Shown here in pieces: positions 1 to 12,189 of a DNA stretch of 64,000 bases. The stretch lies in assembly GCA_030418545.1 (NCBI GenBank), contig QAIB01000008.1, positions 1 to 64,000 on the forward strand, in the 5' to 3' direction. Made by a program: the position numbers and the translations under genes. The stretch is from Xenophilus aerolatus (GTDB taxonomy: Bacteria > Pseudomonadota > Gammaproteobacteria > Burkholderiales > Burkholderiaceae_C). Each line of letters starts with the position of its first letter. The stretch's first letter is position 1. Under the pieces are notes generated by a model. The model was not told the DNA's origin and ran no database searches. It saw only the letters and a program-made list of their open reading frames with translations.

Positions 1-199
1 GCGCCATTCGCGGCGCCGTGCAGTGCCCAAAGCGCGTCGATTCCAGGCGAGCACCTCCGTCGTGCCGCACGACGGTCAGCGCGAGCCTGAGCCGGAGAAC
101 GCACACCGGCGCCGCCGGCCGGGTTCAGGCCCGCAGCCGCTATTCACCCAAGCCTGGGCCTCGCAATAAAGACCGCAGCGAACGGGACGTCCACGGCCT

Positions 200-724
200 T
201 CAGGGCCGCCGAACCTCCATCGGCTGCTTCGACCAGTACACCCCCGCCAACTGGTCCAACCGCACCGTGCCGCCTGTCGACGGCGCATGCACGAAGCGGC
301 CGTCGCCGACGTAGATGCCGGCATGCGTGGGCCGGCCGCGGCCGAAGAGCACCAAGTCGCCGGTGCGGATCTCGTCGATGCCGACGGGCTCGCCGAAAGC
401 GCTGAGTTGCGCCACCGTACGTGGCGGCACCAGGCCAGCGCGGCTGCGGTACACGTAGCCGATCAGCCCGCTGCAGTCGAAGCCGCTGTCGGGCGTGTTG
501 CCGCCGTAGCGGTAGGGCGTGCCCACCAACCCCAATGCATGGATCGCGATGTCGTCGGACTGCGAGGGCGTGAGCGGCGGGTAGTAGGTGGTGCGCGGCG
601 CGGCCGGCATGCGGCCGCCGCTGGGCGGGGTGGTGCAGCCGGCCAGCAGGGCGCCGCACACCAGGGCAGCGATCAGCGGCGCGGAAGGCAGGGCAGCGAT
701 TCGGAGCGGCAGGACCAGGCGCAT
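200..724 (-). CDS. NlpC/P60 family cell-wall peptidase, lipoprotein
   Basis: This 174-residue protein is probably a D,L-endopeptidase that cleaves peptidoglycan stem peptides in the periplasm. The N-terminus has a basic start, a hydrophobic stretch and the lipobox LLAGC near residues 26-30, so it should be acylated and membrane anchored. The C-terminal half is an NlpC/P60 domain: the catalytic cysteine sits in GFDCSGLIGYVY and the catalytic histidine in THAGIYVG, followed by FVHAPS. Family knowledge gives the activity; the exact bond is not known. The gene ends a leftward series that begins with the toxin-antitoxin pair but is separated from the deaminase by about 118 bp containing a dispersed repeat, so it may have its own promoter. 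Confidence 0.9.
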   Translation of the reverse strand: MRLVLPLRIAALPSAPLIAALVCGALLAGCTTPPSGGRMPAAPRTTYYPPLTPSQSDDIAIHALGLVGTPYRYGGNTPDSGFDCSGLIGYVYRSRAGLVPPRTVAQLSAFGEPVGIDEIRTGDLVLFGRGRPTHAGIYVGDGRFVHAPSTGGTVRLDQLAGVYWSKQPMEVRRP

Positions 725-747
725 GGCAGTGGCGGATGAGCTGGGAT

Positions 748-796
748 GCTATGAAGTTTATAGCTGACGGCGCCCGCCCCGCCTGCTCTGGCGGCC
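748..796 (+). repeat. Dispersed 49-bp repeat, copy A (GCTAT-N7-ATAGC family)
   Basis: Intergenic copy between the NlpC/P60 gene and the deaminase. It begins with the dyad GCTAT, seven bases, ATAGC (748-764), continues with CGGCGCCCGC and ends CTGGCGGCC. Read side by side with the copy at 36544-36592 it agrees at about 40 of 49 positions, in the same orientation on the plus strand. Related, more divergent copies lie at 47226 and 55829. No coding capacity was seen. Confidence 0.75.
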
Positions 797-842
797 TCGA
801 TGAGGGTCAATCGTGGGCCGACCGCAACGCGCGGCCGCCAAC

Positions 843-1340
843 TCAGCGGCTCTGCCAGAAACCGCGGTGCGTGGCCACCATCTCCTCGGCCACGGCTTCG
901 GCCGGGCCGATCACCTCCACCGTGCGCTGCCCGCGCGCGAACACCTCGCGGCAGGGCAGGCTCAGCGTCGGGTTCTCGGGATGGTCGCCGGTCAGCGCCA
1001 GCAGCGCCGTCTCTTCGGCGCCGTACAGCACGCGGCCGATGCCGGCCCAGTACACCGTGCCGGCGCACATGGCGCAGGGCTCGAAGGTGGTGACCAGCGT
1101 GCACTGGGCGAGGTAGCTGCCGGGGTAGTTGGCCGCTGCCGTTCGGGCCAGCGTGGCCTCGGCGTGGTTCACCGTGTCGATGTTGCCCTGCTCGGCGAGC
1201 ACGGTCTCGCCATCGGGCGCCAGCAGCAATGCGCCGAAGGGATGGCGGCCCATGGCCATCGCGCGGCGCGCCACGGCGTCGGCGCGGCGCAGGTGGCGGG
1301 CGCATTGGTCGGGGGTGAGGTCTTGGAGGGTGGGTGGCAT
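843..1340 (-). CDS. Nucleoside/nucleobase deaminase, zinc-dependent CDA fold
   Basis: A 165-residue cytidine-deaminase-like enzyme. The zinc site is complete: HAE at residues 59-61 supplies a histidine ligand and the proton-shuttle glutamate, and PCAMC at 88-92 supplies two cysteine ligands. This motif pair is shared by TadA, guanine deaminase and related nucleoside deaminases. The length and the FEPCAMC context fit the general nucleoside deaminase group better than TadA, so the substrate is left open (guanine, cytosine or another base are possible). The start lies 4 bp downstream of the PIN toxin stop, which suggests cotranscription with the toxin-antitoxin genes; whether that has any functional meaning is unknown. 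Confidence 0.85.
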   Translation of the reverse strand: MPPTLQDLTPDQCARHLRRADAVARRAMAMGRHPFGALLLAPDGETVLAEQGNIDTVNHAEATLARTAAANYPGSYLAQCTLVTTFEPCAMCAGTVYWAGIGRVLYGAEETALLALTGDHPENPTLSLPCREVFARGQRTVEVIGPAEAVAEEMVATHRGFWQSR

Positions 1341-1344
1341 GGTG

Positions 1345-1773
1345 TCAACAGGCGAGCAAGGCGCACGCCTGGCCGGGCGTGAGCACCGGCAGGTCCTCGA
1401 TGCGCGAGAGCAGCAGCAGATCCTGGTCGCCGCTCACGATGGCATCGGCCGATGCGGCCAGCGCCACGTGGATGAACTTGTCGTCGTCGGCATCGCGCGA
1501 GAAGGTCCGGCCCGCAAGCTCCGGGGAAATGTCGACCCAGACGCCGGCGGCGCCCAGGTCGTGCAGGATCGCCTTGCGGTCTTCCAGGTCGAGGTAGCGG
1601 TCGAACTTGGGGCGCCAGAGCCGGGACTGCAGTTCGGCGAAGGTGGCATCGGAAAACAGAAGCCGCCCGTGCGCCAACGCATGCCGCACGATGCGCGCGG
1701 GCGGCGAAGTGGTCGACAGCGCGGCGCTGATCAGCACGTTCGAGTCGATCACCAGTGCGGCGTCAACTCTCAT
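1345..1773 (-). CDS. PIN-domain toxin of a type II toxin-antitoxin pair
   Basis: A 142-residue PIN_3/COG1569-type protein, probably a metal-dependent ribonuclease toxin. Acidic residues expected in a PIN active site are present: D10 in VIDSNVL, E47 in TFAELQS, the DADDDK cluster at 94-99 and D116 in VSGDQD. It follows the Phd-type antitoxin gene and overlaps it by 11 bp, the usual translational coupling for such pairs. The call as toxin rests on family and neighbour; the RNA target cannot be read from the sequence. Confidence 0.88.
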   Translation of the reverse strand: MRVDAALVIDSNVLISAALSTTSPPARIVRHALAHGRLLFSDATFAELQSRLWRPKFDRYLDLEDRKAILHDLGAAGVWVDISPELAGRTFSRDADDDKFIHVALAASADAIVSGDQDLLLLSRIEDLPVLTPGQACALLAC

Positions 1774-2014
1774 CGGCCAGCAGTCGGTCGATGCCCTCCT
1801 GCGTCAGACCGCCTGCCTCGGCCTTGGCGGCGGTGCGGTCCAGCGTGTGTGCCAGCCGGTTGGCGTAGAAAGCGCGCATCGCCTCGTAGTCGCTGGGCGA
1901 CACCAGCACCCCCACGACCCGGTCGTGCCGCAGCACGCGTACGGGCTCTTTCTGCGCCATGTCGATGAAGGCGCCGAACTGGGTCTTGGCCTGGTTGGCC
2001 GTCATGGTCCGCAT
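1763..2014 (-). CDS. Phd/YefM-type antitoxin
   Basis: An 83-residue protein with the Phd/YefM N-terminal pattern: MTANQAKTQFG, then a short strand ending PVRVLRHDRVVGVLVSPSDY, then a helical toxin-binding tail. It should bind and neutralise the PIN toxin and repress the operon. Two ATG codons exist; the first, at 2014, is preferred because GAGG lies six bases upstream, and the second is nine bases further in. A perfect 8+2+8 palindrome lies 29-46 bases upstream of this start and is a good candidate for its operator. Confidence 0.88.
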   Translation of the reverse strand: MRTMTANQAKTQFGAFIDMAQKEPVRVLRHDRVVGVLVSPSDYEAMRAFYANRLAHTLDRTAAKAEAGGLTQEGIDRLLADES

Positions 2015-2042
2015 GGCTTGCCTCGAAAAGTGCCCACTTTAG

Positions 2043-2060
2043 TCGAATCGTTCGATTCGA
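2043..2060. promoter_or_regulatory. Palindrome, candidate antitoxin operator
   Basis: TCGAATCG-TT-CGATTCGA is a perfect 8-bp inverted repeat with a 2-bp spacer. It lies in the 50-bp gap upstream of the antitoxin start and just before the end of the DUF2272 gene. Phd-type antitoxins bind short palindromes in their own promoters, so autoregulation at this site is a reasonable inference. Confidence 0.55.
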
Positions 2061-2064
2061 GCGT

Positions 2065-3084
2065 TCATCGCCACTGCAGCAACAGCGACCACGGCTGGCG
2101 GCTCATGTGGCGATCGACGCAGGTGGGCGTGCCGGCCACGCAGCCGGTAGGCAGGTAGCTCGGGTCCAGGCGCCGCGTGCCCGGCGCGAACTCGAGCCGG
2201 CGCAGGGTGACGGACTGCAGCACGTTGCCGCCGATGGCGTCGAAGCCCCGGGTGTCGACCTGCGTGACGACGTCGCAGTGCATGGGCAGGGCGCCACCGG
2301 CGGTGTTCCGGCGCGCCAGTTCCTCGCCCAGCTTGTCGAAGGTGTCCAGAGCGGCCTCGGACCCGCGCGCCTGGCACACCAGGTCGCCCACGCGCGGCGC
2401 GGTGCGCGCCAGGTCGCAGGCGCGCAGCGCAGAGGGTGTGGGCTGGCCGGCCTGCTCGCGCTGGGTGGCGGCCCAGGCTGCACCGGCATAGTCGGCATGG
2501 GCTTCGGAAAATGCGAACTCCCCGGCCTGCAGGCCCGCTTCGCGCGCCAGCCAGCTGATGAAGGCCGCGGACCAGGGCGTGTCGACCACGGCGACACGGT
2601 CGATCGCGGTCTGCAGGGCGCGCAGTTCGGCGGACGAGAGGCCCTGGTCCGGGCCCACGCCCAGGCCTTGCAGATGCGAGGCGCTGGCCTGCTGCAGCGC
2701 CTGCTGCAACAGCCGCCGGTCGGCCGGTCGCAGCGCGCCGAAGCGCACCTGCGAGGGAATGCGGCCGTCGGGGTCGACCGCCTCCCAGTAACCCATCACA
2801 CGCTGCCAGGGCGGCGCCACGCGCAGGGAACGCGGCGTGTCCTCGGCCTCGTAGCTGCCGGCGTCGAGCAGGCGGCCCTGGGCGTCGAGGGCCGCGCCGC
2901 CCCAGGCGGCGTGCTCGCGCTGGGCGAGCGCGGCCAGCGTCAGTGCGCGTGGCGGGGGACTTTGTGTGGCACCGGCGGCGCATCGTGCGTCGGCAGGCTG
3001 TGCGGCGGCGGGTGTCGGCCACGCGAGCCAGGCGCCGAGCAGGGCGCAGGCGAGGACGCGGCAAGCAGGGAAGGGCAGAGGCAT
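2065..3084 (-). CDS. DUF2272 domain protein, secreted
   Basis: A 339-residue exported protein of unknown function. The open frame extends upstream into the ABC permease, but the start at 3084 gives a clean signal peptide: basic-neutral MPLPFPACR, a hydrophobic core and an AxA-type end near TPAAAQ at about residues 25-29. The body carries the DUF2272-like signature WSAAFISWLAREAGL followed by FSEAHADY, and later cysteine-containing segments (LVCQARG, MHCDVV, TGCVAGTPTC). DUF2272 proteins resemble NlpC/P60 or CHAP-type folds in having a start-of-helix motif followed by H-x-D, but the catalytic cysteine is not evident here. It lies 52 bp after the ABC permease and may be in its operon. Confidence 0.75.
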   Translation of the reverse strand: MPLPFPACRVLACALLGAWLAWPTPAAAQPADARCAAGATQSPPPRALTLAALAQREHAAWGGAALDAQGRLLDAGSYEAEDTPRSLRVAPPWQRVMGYWEAVDPDGRIPSQVRFGALRPADRRLLQQALQQASASHLQGLGVGPDQGLSSAELRALQTAIDRVAVVDTPWSAAFISWLAREAGLQAGEFAFSEAHADYAGAAWAATQREQAGQPTPSALRACDLARTAPRVGDLVCQARGSEAALDTFDKLGEELARRNTAGGALPMHCDVVTQVDTRGFDAIGGNVLQSVTLRRLEFAPGTRRLDPSYLPTGCVAGTPTCVDRHMSRQPWSLLLQWR

Positions 3085-3136
3085 GCCCGGCCGAGCATAG
3101 CCCGCTGCGCGAGCCGGCCGGAGCTGGCCCAGGCGC

Positions 3137-3904
3137 TCAGCCGCCTTGAGAGCCGCGGTGTGCCCAGCCGGTGGTGCGCTTCTCGATGGCGCTGAAGAGC
3201 TCGTACATGACCATCGCCATGGCACCCACCACCATCAGGCCGGCGAAGGCCAGGCCCATCTGCATCGCCGAGCCGGCGCTGATGAGCAGGTAGCCGATGC
3301 CCTCGTTGGCCGCGGTCATCTCCGACACCGTGGTGCCGACGAAGGCCAGCGTGATCGCGACCTTGAGCGAGGCGTAGAAATACGGCATGGAGCGCGGCAG
3401 GCCGATCTTCATGAGCACGTCCCAGCGCTTGGCGCCGAGCACGCGCAGCACGTCCTCCAGCTCCGGCTCCAGCGTGGCCAGCCCGGTCGCGATGTTGACC
3501 ATGATGGGGAAGAAGCTGATGAGGAAGGCCGTGAGGATGGCCGGCCCGATGCCGATGCCGAACCACACCACGAGGATGGGCACGAAGGCCGCCTTGGGCA
3601 GCGCGTTGAAGGCGGTCATGAGCGGGTACATGGCCGCGTAGGCCAGCCGCGAGCTGCCGATCACGAAGCCCAGCAGCACGCCCACGACGATCGCGAGGCC
3701 GAAGCCGGCCATCGTCACCCAGAAGGTGCGCCAGGCGTGGCCGGCGATGATGGTCTTGAATTCCCAGAACTGCGTCCAGATGCGCCAGGGGCTGGGAAAG
3801 ATGAAGTCCGAGACGTTGAAGGCCGAGCAGACGATCTGCCACAGCACGATCACCGCCACCAGCAGCAGCCAGGGCGACCAGCGTTCGAGTTGCTTGTTGT
3901 TCAT
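3137..3904 (-). CDS. ABC transporter permease, NitT/TauT (SsuC-like) family
   Basis: A 255-residue inner-membrane permease with about six hydrophobic segments, starting MNNKQLERWSPWLLLVAV. It is the membrane component of an importer for a small organic anion or similar solute. The cytoplasmic coupling loop is visible as LEDVLRVLGAKRWDVLMKIGLP. The ATG at 3904 overlaps the ATPase stop as ATGA, so the two subunits are translationally coupled. The substrate is not identified; nitrate is less likely because a separate nitrate system is encoded at 52-55 kb. Confidence 0.9.
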   Translation of the reverse strand: MNNKQLERWSPWLLLVAVIVLWQIVCSAFNVSDFIFPSPWRIWTQFWEFKTIIAGHAWRTFWVTMAGFGLAIVVGVLLGFVIGSSRLAYAAMYPLMTAFNALPKAAFVPILVVWFGIGIGPAILTAFLISFFPIMVNIATGLATLEPELEDVLRVLGAKRWDVLMKIGLPRSMPYFYASLKVAITLAFVGTTVSEMTAANEGIGYLLISAGSAMQMGLAFAGLMVVGAMAMVMYELFSAIEKRTTGWAHRGSQGG

Positions 3905-4728
3905 GCGACCTCCCCGGTGGCCACCGGCTGCCGCATCGCCCCGATGTGGCTGCGCAGCTCGTGCACGATGTCGCTGAACTCCTTGGTGTAGGTCAGCTCG
4001 AGGTCGCGCGGGCGGGGCAGTTCGATCTCGCGCCGCACGACGAAGCGGCCGGGCGACTTGCTCATGACGTAGACCGTGTCGGCGAGAAACACCGATTCGC
4101 GCAGGTCGTGCGTGACCAGGATCACGTTGAAGCGCTGCTCGGTCCAGAGGTCGCGCAGGATGCACCACAGCTCCTCGCGCGTGAAGGCGTCCAGCGCGCC
4201 GAAGGGCTCGTCCAGCAGCAGCATCTTGGGCTCGTGGATGAGCGCGCGGCAGATCGACGCGCGCTGCTGCATGCCGCCCGAGAGCTGCCAGGGGAACTTG
4301 TCCTCGTAGCCGCCCAGGCCCACCTTCTGCAGCAGGCGGCGGGCGCGCTCCTCGTACTCCTTGCGCTTGCTCTTGAAGCTGGAGCGGTAGGGCTCGACGA
4401 TCTCCAGCGGCAGCAGCACGTTGTCGACCGTGGTGCGCCAGGGCAGCAGCGAGGGCGCCTGGAAGGCCATGCCCGAGATCTTGAGCGGGCCGGTCACCGG
4501 CTGGCCGTCGATGCGGATCCTGCCCATCGAGGGCATCTTCAGCCCGGTGGTGAGCTTCATGAAGGTGGACTTGCCGCAGCCCGAGGGCCCGACGATGGCG
4601 ATGAATTCGCCCTGCCTGACCTTCAGGTCGATGGCTTCGACGGCGAAGTGGTTCTCGCGCAGCAGCTGCTCGTTGTAGGCGAGCCAGACGTCCTGGAAGT
4701 CGACGAAGGGGGTGTCGGTGTCTGCCAT
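3901..4728 (-). CDS. ABC transporter ATP-binding protein, NitT/TauT family
   Basis: A 275-residue ATPase that would power the importer encoded with its neighbours. Walker A is GPSGCGKST at residues 47-55, the signature is LSGGMQQR, and Walker B is LLLDEPFGALD followed by the switch histidine in VTHDLRE. The start MADTDTPFVDF at 4728 was chosen because the upstream frame has no family similarity and overlaps the binding-protein tail. It overlaps the permease by four bases (ATGA) and follows the binding protein by 83 bp. Confidence 0.92.
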   Translation of the reverse strand: MADTDTPFVDFQDVWLAYNEQLLRENHFAVEAIDLKVRQGEFIAIVGPSGCGKSTFMKLTTGLKMPSMGRIRIDGQPVTGPLKISGMAFQAPSLLPWRTTVDNVLLPLEIVEPYRSSFKSKRKEYEERARRLLQKVGLGGYEDKFPWQLSGGMQQRASICRALIHEPKMLLLDEPFGALDAFTREELWCILRDLWTEQRFNVILVTHDLRESVFLADTVYVMSKSPGRFVVRREIELPRPRDLELTYTKEFSDIVHELRSHIGAMRQPVATGEVA

Positions 4729-4811
4729 GGTTCGGATATGAAAAGGGCCTGCGACGCCCAGGGGGCGGGCGCAGGCCGCAATCGTTTTGAAAGCAAGCCC
4801 CGGAAGCGGAC

Positions 4812-5840
4812 TTACTTCTTGAGGATCGCCAGCTCGGCCGCGGGCGGCAGCAGCGCGCTGGTCCACACGGCGTCGGGGCTCACGCGGGTCTTGGTGTTGA
4901 AGGCGTCGGACACCTGCGAGGCCATGAGCGACAGGCGGCCGGGGTTCACCACGCCGAAGCCTTCCGCCTTGGCGTCGGGGCTGTTGATGACGGTGTCGAT
5001 GGCGAGCTGCAGGCGGCGCGTTTCCAGCTTGCTGTCGATGATGCCGTCGCGCGCCTTCACGGACTCGATCGCCACCGCCGGATTGGCGATGACTTCCTTG
5101 GCGCCCTTGGCGAAGGCCGAGAGGAAGGCCTTCACGACTTCGGGCTTCTCCTTGATGAGCTTGGGCGACGCGATGATGACGTTGCCGTACAGCTTCACGC
5201 CGTAGTCGGGGTAGGGCAGCACCACCACGTCGCCGGCCTTGGCGCCGCGCGCCTCGAGGTTGAGCAGCGAGGTGAAGGTGAAGCCGGTGATGGCGTCGAT
5301 GTCGCCGCGCATGAGCATGGTCTCGCGCAGCGTGGGGTCCATGGCGGTCCACGTCACGTTGCCGATGTTGTTGGCCTTGGCGAAGATCGGGAAGGCCCGG
5401 CGGCCGGCGTCGAACACCGGGGCGCCCAGCTTCTTGCCGGTGAGGTCGCCCGGCTTCGTGATGCCGCTCTTCTTGAGCGCCATGACCGAGGCCGGCGTGT
5501 TGTTGTAGACCATCATCACCGCGACCGGCTTGTTCGGGCTGTCGGGGTTGTTCGCGTGGAATTCCATCAGCGCCGCGAGGTCGGCGAAGCCCATGTCGTA
5601 GGCGCCCGAGGCCACGCGCGTGACCGTGCCGCCGGAGCCGTTGCCGGCGTCGATGGTCACGTCGATGCCGGCGTTCTTGAAGTAGCCCTTGGCGGCCGGG
5701 TGCAGGAAGAGGGCGGCCGGGCCTTCGAAGCGCCAGTCGAGCTGGAACTTGATCGGCGTGGTCTGCGCCTGGGCCGTGCCCAGCCCGAAGCAGAGGGCGG
5801 AAGCGGCAAGGAAGGACTGGAGGAGTTGTCGCTTGTTCAT
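4812..5840 (-). CDS. ABC transporter substrate-binding protein, NMT1/THI5-like
   Basis: A 342-residue periplasmic binding protein with a signal peptide (MNKRQLLQSFLAASALCFGL, cleavage after AQA) and an NMT1/THI5-like body beginning IKFQLDWRFEGP. Proteins of this class bind nitrate, sulfonates, pyrimidine precursors, riboflavin or aromatic acids, so the substrate remains open. The glycine-rich GNGSGGTVTRV region near the first lobe is typical of the pocket. The start at 5840 gives the canonical signal peptide; an upstream ATG at 5936 adds a non-signal-like extension. It is the first gene of the SBP-ATPase-permease operon. Confidence 0.88.
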   Translation of the reverse strand: MNKRQLLQSFLAASALCFGLGTAQAQTTPIKFQLDWRFEGPAALFLHPAAKGYFKNAGIDVTIDAGNGSGGTVTRVASGAYDMGFADLAALMEFHANNPDSPNKPVAVMMVYNNTPASVMALKKSGITKPGDLTGKKLGAPVFDAGRRAFPIFAKANNIGNVTWTAMDPTLRETMLMRGDIDAITGFTFTSLLNLEARGAKAGDVVVLPYPDYGVKLYGNVIIASPKLIKEKPEVVKAFLSAFAKGAKEVIANPAVAIESVKARDGIIDSKLETRRLQLAIDTVINSPDAKAEGFGVVNPGRLSLMASQVSDAFNTKTRVSPDAVWTSALLPPAAELAILKK

Positions 5841-5990
5841 CGGTGACTCGGGATAAGGAATGTCACGATTCAAGCAATAAGGGTGCCCGCACGCCATTGG
5901 TGCGAATCCCGAGCGAGGCGCCAAAGCGGTGCGCATCGGCGTCGACGGTTTCCGCGTAGAAACCCGCAGGAGCGGTCAGGCTCTTGTCAT

Positions 5991-6026
5991 GAAAAACGCC
6001 CCGCTGCGTGCACCGCGGCGGGGCGT
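5991..6026 (-). terminator. Intrinsic terminator after malic enzyme
   Basis: On the minus strand, nine-base arms ACGCCCCGC (5996-6004 on plus) and GCGGGGCGT (6018-6026) pair around a 13-base loop and are followed by a run of U residues (plus-strand A run at 5992-5996). It lies 17 bp past the maeB stop. Confidence 0.8.
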
Positions 6027-6042
6027 CGACAGGGGCGATGCA

Positions 6043-8343
<2,301 letters not shown>

Positions 8344-8384
8344 CCAGACTCTCCTTGGTTCTTGGAACGTGACAACTGCTTGCG

Positions 8385-8425
8385 GAAAAGCAGAAGGAGA
8401 GGCTACCGCAAAGCGGCACCTCTCC
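8385..8425 (-). terminator. Hairpin downstream of glxR, probable terminator
   Basis: GGAGAGG (8396-8402) pairs with CCTCTCC (8419-8425), with an inner CCGC/GCGG pair around AAA. On the minus strand the stem is followed by TTCTGCTTTTCC, a weak U-rich tract. Its position 29 bp past the glxR stop suits termination of the glyoxylate operon. Confidence 0.5.
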
Positions 8426-8453
8426 CGGGTGGTGAAACTACGAAAGGCGGCGT

Positions 8454-9368
8454 TTACCGATGCGTATCGGGCATCACCGGATGTTGCGCCAGGGCCTCCA
8501 GTGCGCAGACCAGGGCCGAATGGTCGTCCTGCCCGTGTCCCAGCGCGGCGCAGGCGTTCATCAGCTGGGCCGCGCCGGCCGTCTGCGGCAGCGCGACGCC
8601 CAGGCTGCGCGCGCTCTGCATCGCGAGGTTCAGGTCCTTCTGGTGCAGCGCGATGCGAAAGCCGGGCGCGAAGCTGCGCTTGATCATGCGTTCGCCATGC
8701 ACCTCCAGGATGCGGCTGGACGCGAAGCCGCCCATCAGCGCCTGGCGCACCTTCGCGGGATCCGCCCCGGCCTTGCTGGCGAACACCAGCGCCTCGCCCA
8801 CGGCGGCGATGTTCAGCGCCACGATGATCTGGTTGGCCACCTTGGTGATCTGGCCGGCGCCGACCTCGCCCACGCGTGTCACGTTCTTGCCCATCGTTTC
8901 GAGCAGCGGGCGCACGCCCTCGAAGACGGCCTCCTCGCCGCCGCACATGATGGTCAGGCTGGCCGCCTTGGCGCCCACTTCGCCGCCGGACACAGGCGCG
9001 TCGACGTACCCGCAGCCCAGCGCGGCGATGCGCGCCGCGAAGTCCCGGGTCGCGATCGGATCGATGGAGCTGCAGTCGACCACGGTCTTACCCGCGGTGA
9101 GGGCCGAGGCCACGCCGTTCTCGCCGAAGAGCACCTTCTCGACGTCAGGGGTGTCGGGGACCATGATGAAGATCACGTCCGCGTGGCGAGCGACCTCGGC
9201 CGCGCTGGCGCAGGCCTCGGCCCGGCCCGCGACGGCCCCGGGCACGTCGCCGCGCGTGTTCACGAAGAGGGTGTGGCCGGCGTCGATCAGGTGGCCGGCC
9301 ATGGGCGTGCCCATGATGCCCAGGCCGATGAAGCCGATGCGGCGGGGGGTGTTCGTCGTGTTGCTCAT
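8454..9368 (-). CDS. glxR: 2-hydroxy-3-oxopropionate (tartronate semialdehyde) reductase
   Basis: A 304-residue beta-hydroxyacid dehydrogenase that reduces tartronate semialdehyde to glycerate with NAD(P)H. The Rossmann motif GFIGLGIMGTPMAGHL begins near residue 11, the substrate motif DAPVSGGEVGAKAASL lies in the middle, and the catalytic lysine is in GQITKVANQ. It belongs to the glycerate route for glyoxylate use together with gcl and hyi, the gene lying 14 bp upstream. The frame is open far upstream, but MSNTTNTPRRIGFIG at 9368 is the natural start. No glycerate kinase is visible nearby, so the last step must be encoded elsewhere. Confidence 0.95.
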   Translation of the reverse strand: MSNTTNTPRRIGFIGLGIMGTPMAGHLIDAGHTLFVNTRGDVPGAVAGRAEACASAAEVARHADVIFIMVPDTPDVEKVLFGENGVASALTAGKTVVDCSSIDPIATRDFAARIAALGCGYVDAPVSGGEVGAKAASLTIMCGGEEAVFEGVRPLLETMGKNVTRVGEVGAGQITKVANQIIVALNIAAVGEALVFASKAGADPAKVRQALMGGFASSRILEVHGERMIKRSFAPGFRIALHQKDLNLAMQSARSLGVALPQTAGAAQLMNACAALGHGQDDHSALVCALEALAQHPVMPDTHR

Positions 9369-9382
9369 GGTGATCTTTCTCT

Positions 9383-10162
9383 TCAGGAGGTCAAAGCTTG
9401 GCGCCAGCCCAGGCCATCGAGGGTGTTCGTGCGCGGCTTGTATTCGCAGCCGATCCAGCCCGTGTAGCCGATCGCGTCGATGTGCCGGAACAGCCACGGG
9501 TAGTTGATCTCGCCGGTGCCGGGCTCGCCGCGGCCCGGGTTGTCCGCGAGCTGGATGTGGCCGATGCGTGCCAGGTGCGCAGAGAGGGTGCTGGCCAGTT
9601 CGCCCTCCGTCCGCTGCGCGTGGTAGATGTCGTACTGGACGCGCAGGTTGTCCGAGCCCACCGCGTCGAGCAGCGCCAGCGCCTGGTCGGTGCGGTTCAG
9701 GAAGAAGCCCGGAATGTCGAAGGTGTTGATCGGCTCGACCAGCAGCCTGAGGCCGGCCGTCTCCAGCGCGCGCGCGGCGAAGCGCAGGTTCTCGACCAGC
9801 GTGGCTTGCACGTCCTGCCGCGTGGCGCCGGCCGGCAGCTTGCCCACCAGGCAGTTGAGCTGCGGGCAGCCCAGCGTGGTGGCGTAGTCGATCGCCCGGC
9901 TCACGCCCTCGCGGAACTCGGCCATGCGATCGGGATGGCAGGCGATGCCGCGTTCGCCCGCCTCCCAATCGCCAGCGGGCAGGTTGTGCAGGACCTGCAC
10001 CAGGCCGTTGGCCTTCAGCGCCGCGGCCAGTTCGTGCTTGTCGAAGGCATAGGGAAAAAGGTATTCCACCGCCTCGAAGCCGGCGCGCGCGGCGGCCTCG
10101 AAGCGCTGCATGAAGGGCAGCTCGGTGAAGAGCATGGTGAGGTTGGCGGCAAAACGGGGCAT
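9383..10162 (-). CDS. hyi: Hydroxypyruvate isomerase
   Basis: A 259-residue TIM-barrel sugar isomerase that interconverts hydroxypyruvate and tartronate semialdehyde in the glyoxylate carboligase pathway. It begins MPRFAANLTMLFTELPF, and metal-binding residues expected for the family occur in LLVEPINT, VQYDIYHAQ, HIQLADNPGRGEPGTG and CEYKP. The length matches the family. It sits between gcl and glxR on the same strand. The upstream gap to gcl (155 bp) is nearly filled by a long inverted repeat, which could affect relative expression of the downstream genes. Confidence 0.95.
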   Translation of the reverse strand: MPRFAANLTMLFTELPFMQRFEAAARAGFEAVEYLFPYAFDKHELAAALKANGLVQVLHNLPAGDWEAGERGIACHPDRMAEFREGVSRAIDYATTLGCPQLNCLVGKLPAGATRQDVQATLVENLRFAARALETAGLRLLVEPINTFDIPGFFLNRTDQALALLDAVGSDNLRVQYDIYHAQRTEGELASTLSAHLARIGHIQLADNPGRGEPGTGEINYPWLFRHIDAIGYTGWIGCEYKPRTNTLDGLGWRQALTS

Positions 10163-10187
10163 GGTGTTTGTAGAGAGTATTGAAAGC

Positions 10188-10307
10188 GGGCAGCCGAACG
10201 CAGAGGGCGCAGAGGATTCGCAGAGGGCGCAGAAGAAGACAGAAGATTTTTTGGTATTTCTTCTGCGACCTCTGCGCAACCTTCGCGTCCTCTGCGTTCG
10301 GCTGCCC
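10188..10307. repeat. Long near-palindrome between gcl and hyi, family copy 1
   Basis: Arms of 49 bases (10188-10236 and 10259-10307) pair around a 22-base centre. The outer 18 bases are perfect (GGGCAGCCGAACGCAGAG and its complement); the inner 31 have about six mismatches. The centre begins AGACAGAAGA, as does the centre of a similar element at 53258-53356. Each arm is built from repeated CGCAGAGG-like units. The element lies inside the gcl-hyi operon and would form a long RNA hairpin on either strand. Confidence 0.85.
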
Positions 10308-10317
10308 GATCCCGTAT

Positions 10318-12111
<1,794 letters not shown>

Positions 12112-12189
12112 GCACTTGTCTCCTTGAACATGGCCGCACTGTAGGAAAGCGGGGCCGGACGCAGAAGCGCCTTCCTCGCCATAAAAGCT

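Noticed and set aside
1-199. Left edge of the window
   Set aside because: Short frames are present but none has a ribosome site, domain or continuity that supports a gene; nothing recognised.
5841-5990. Possible riboswitch before the NMT1-type binding protein
   Set aside because: The THI5-like family made a TPP element worth checking, but the leader lacks the conserved TPP motifs such as CUGAGA and ACCUGAUC in order.
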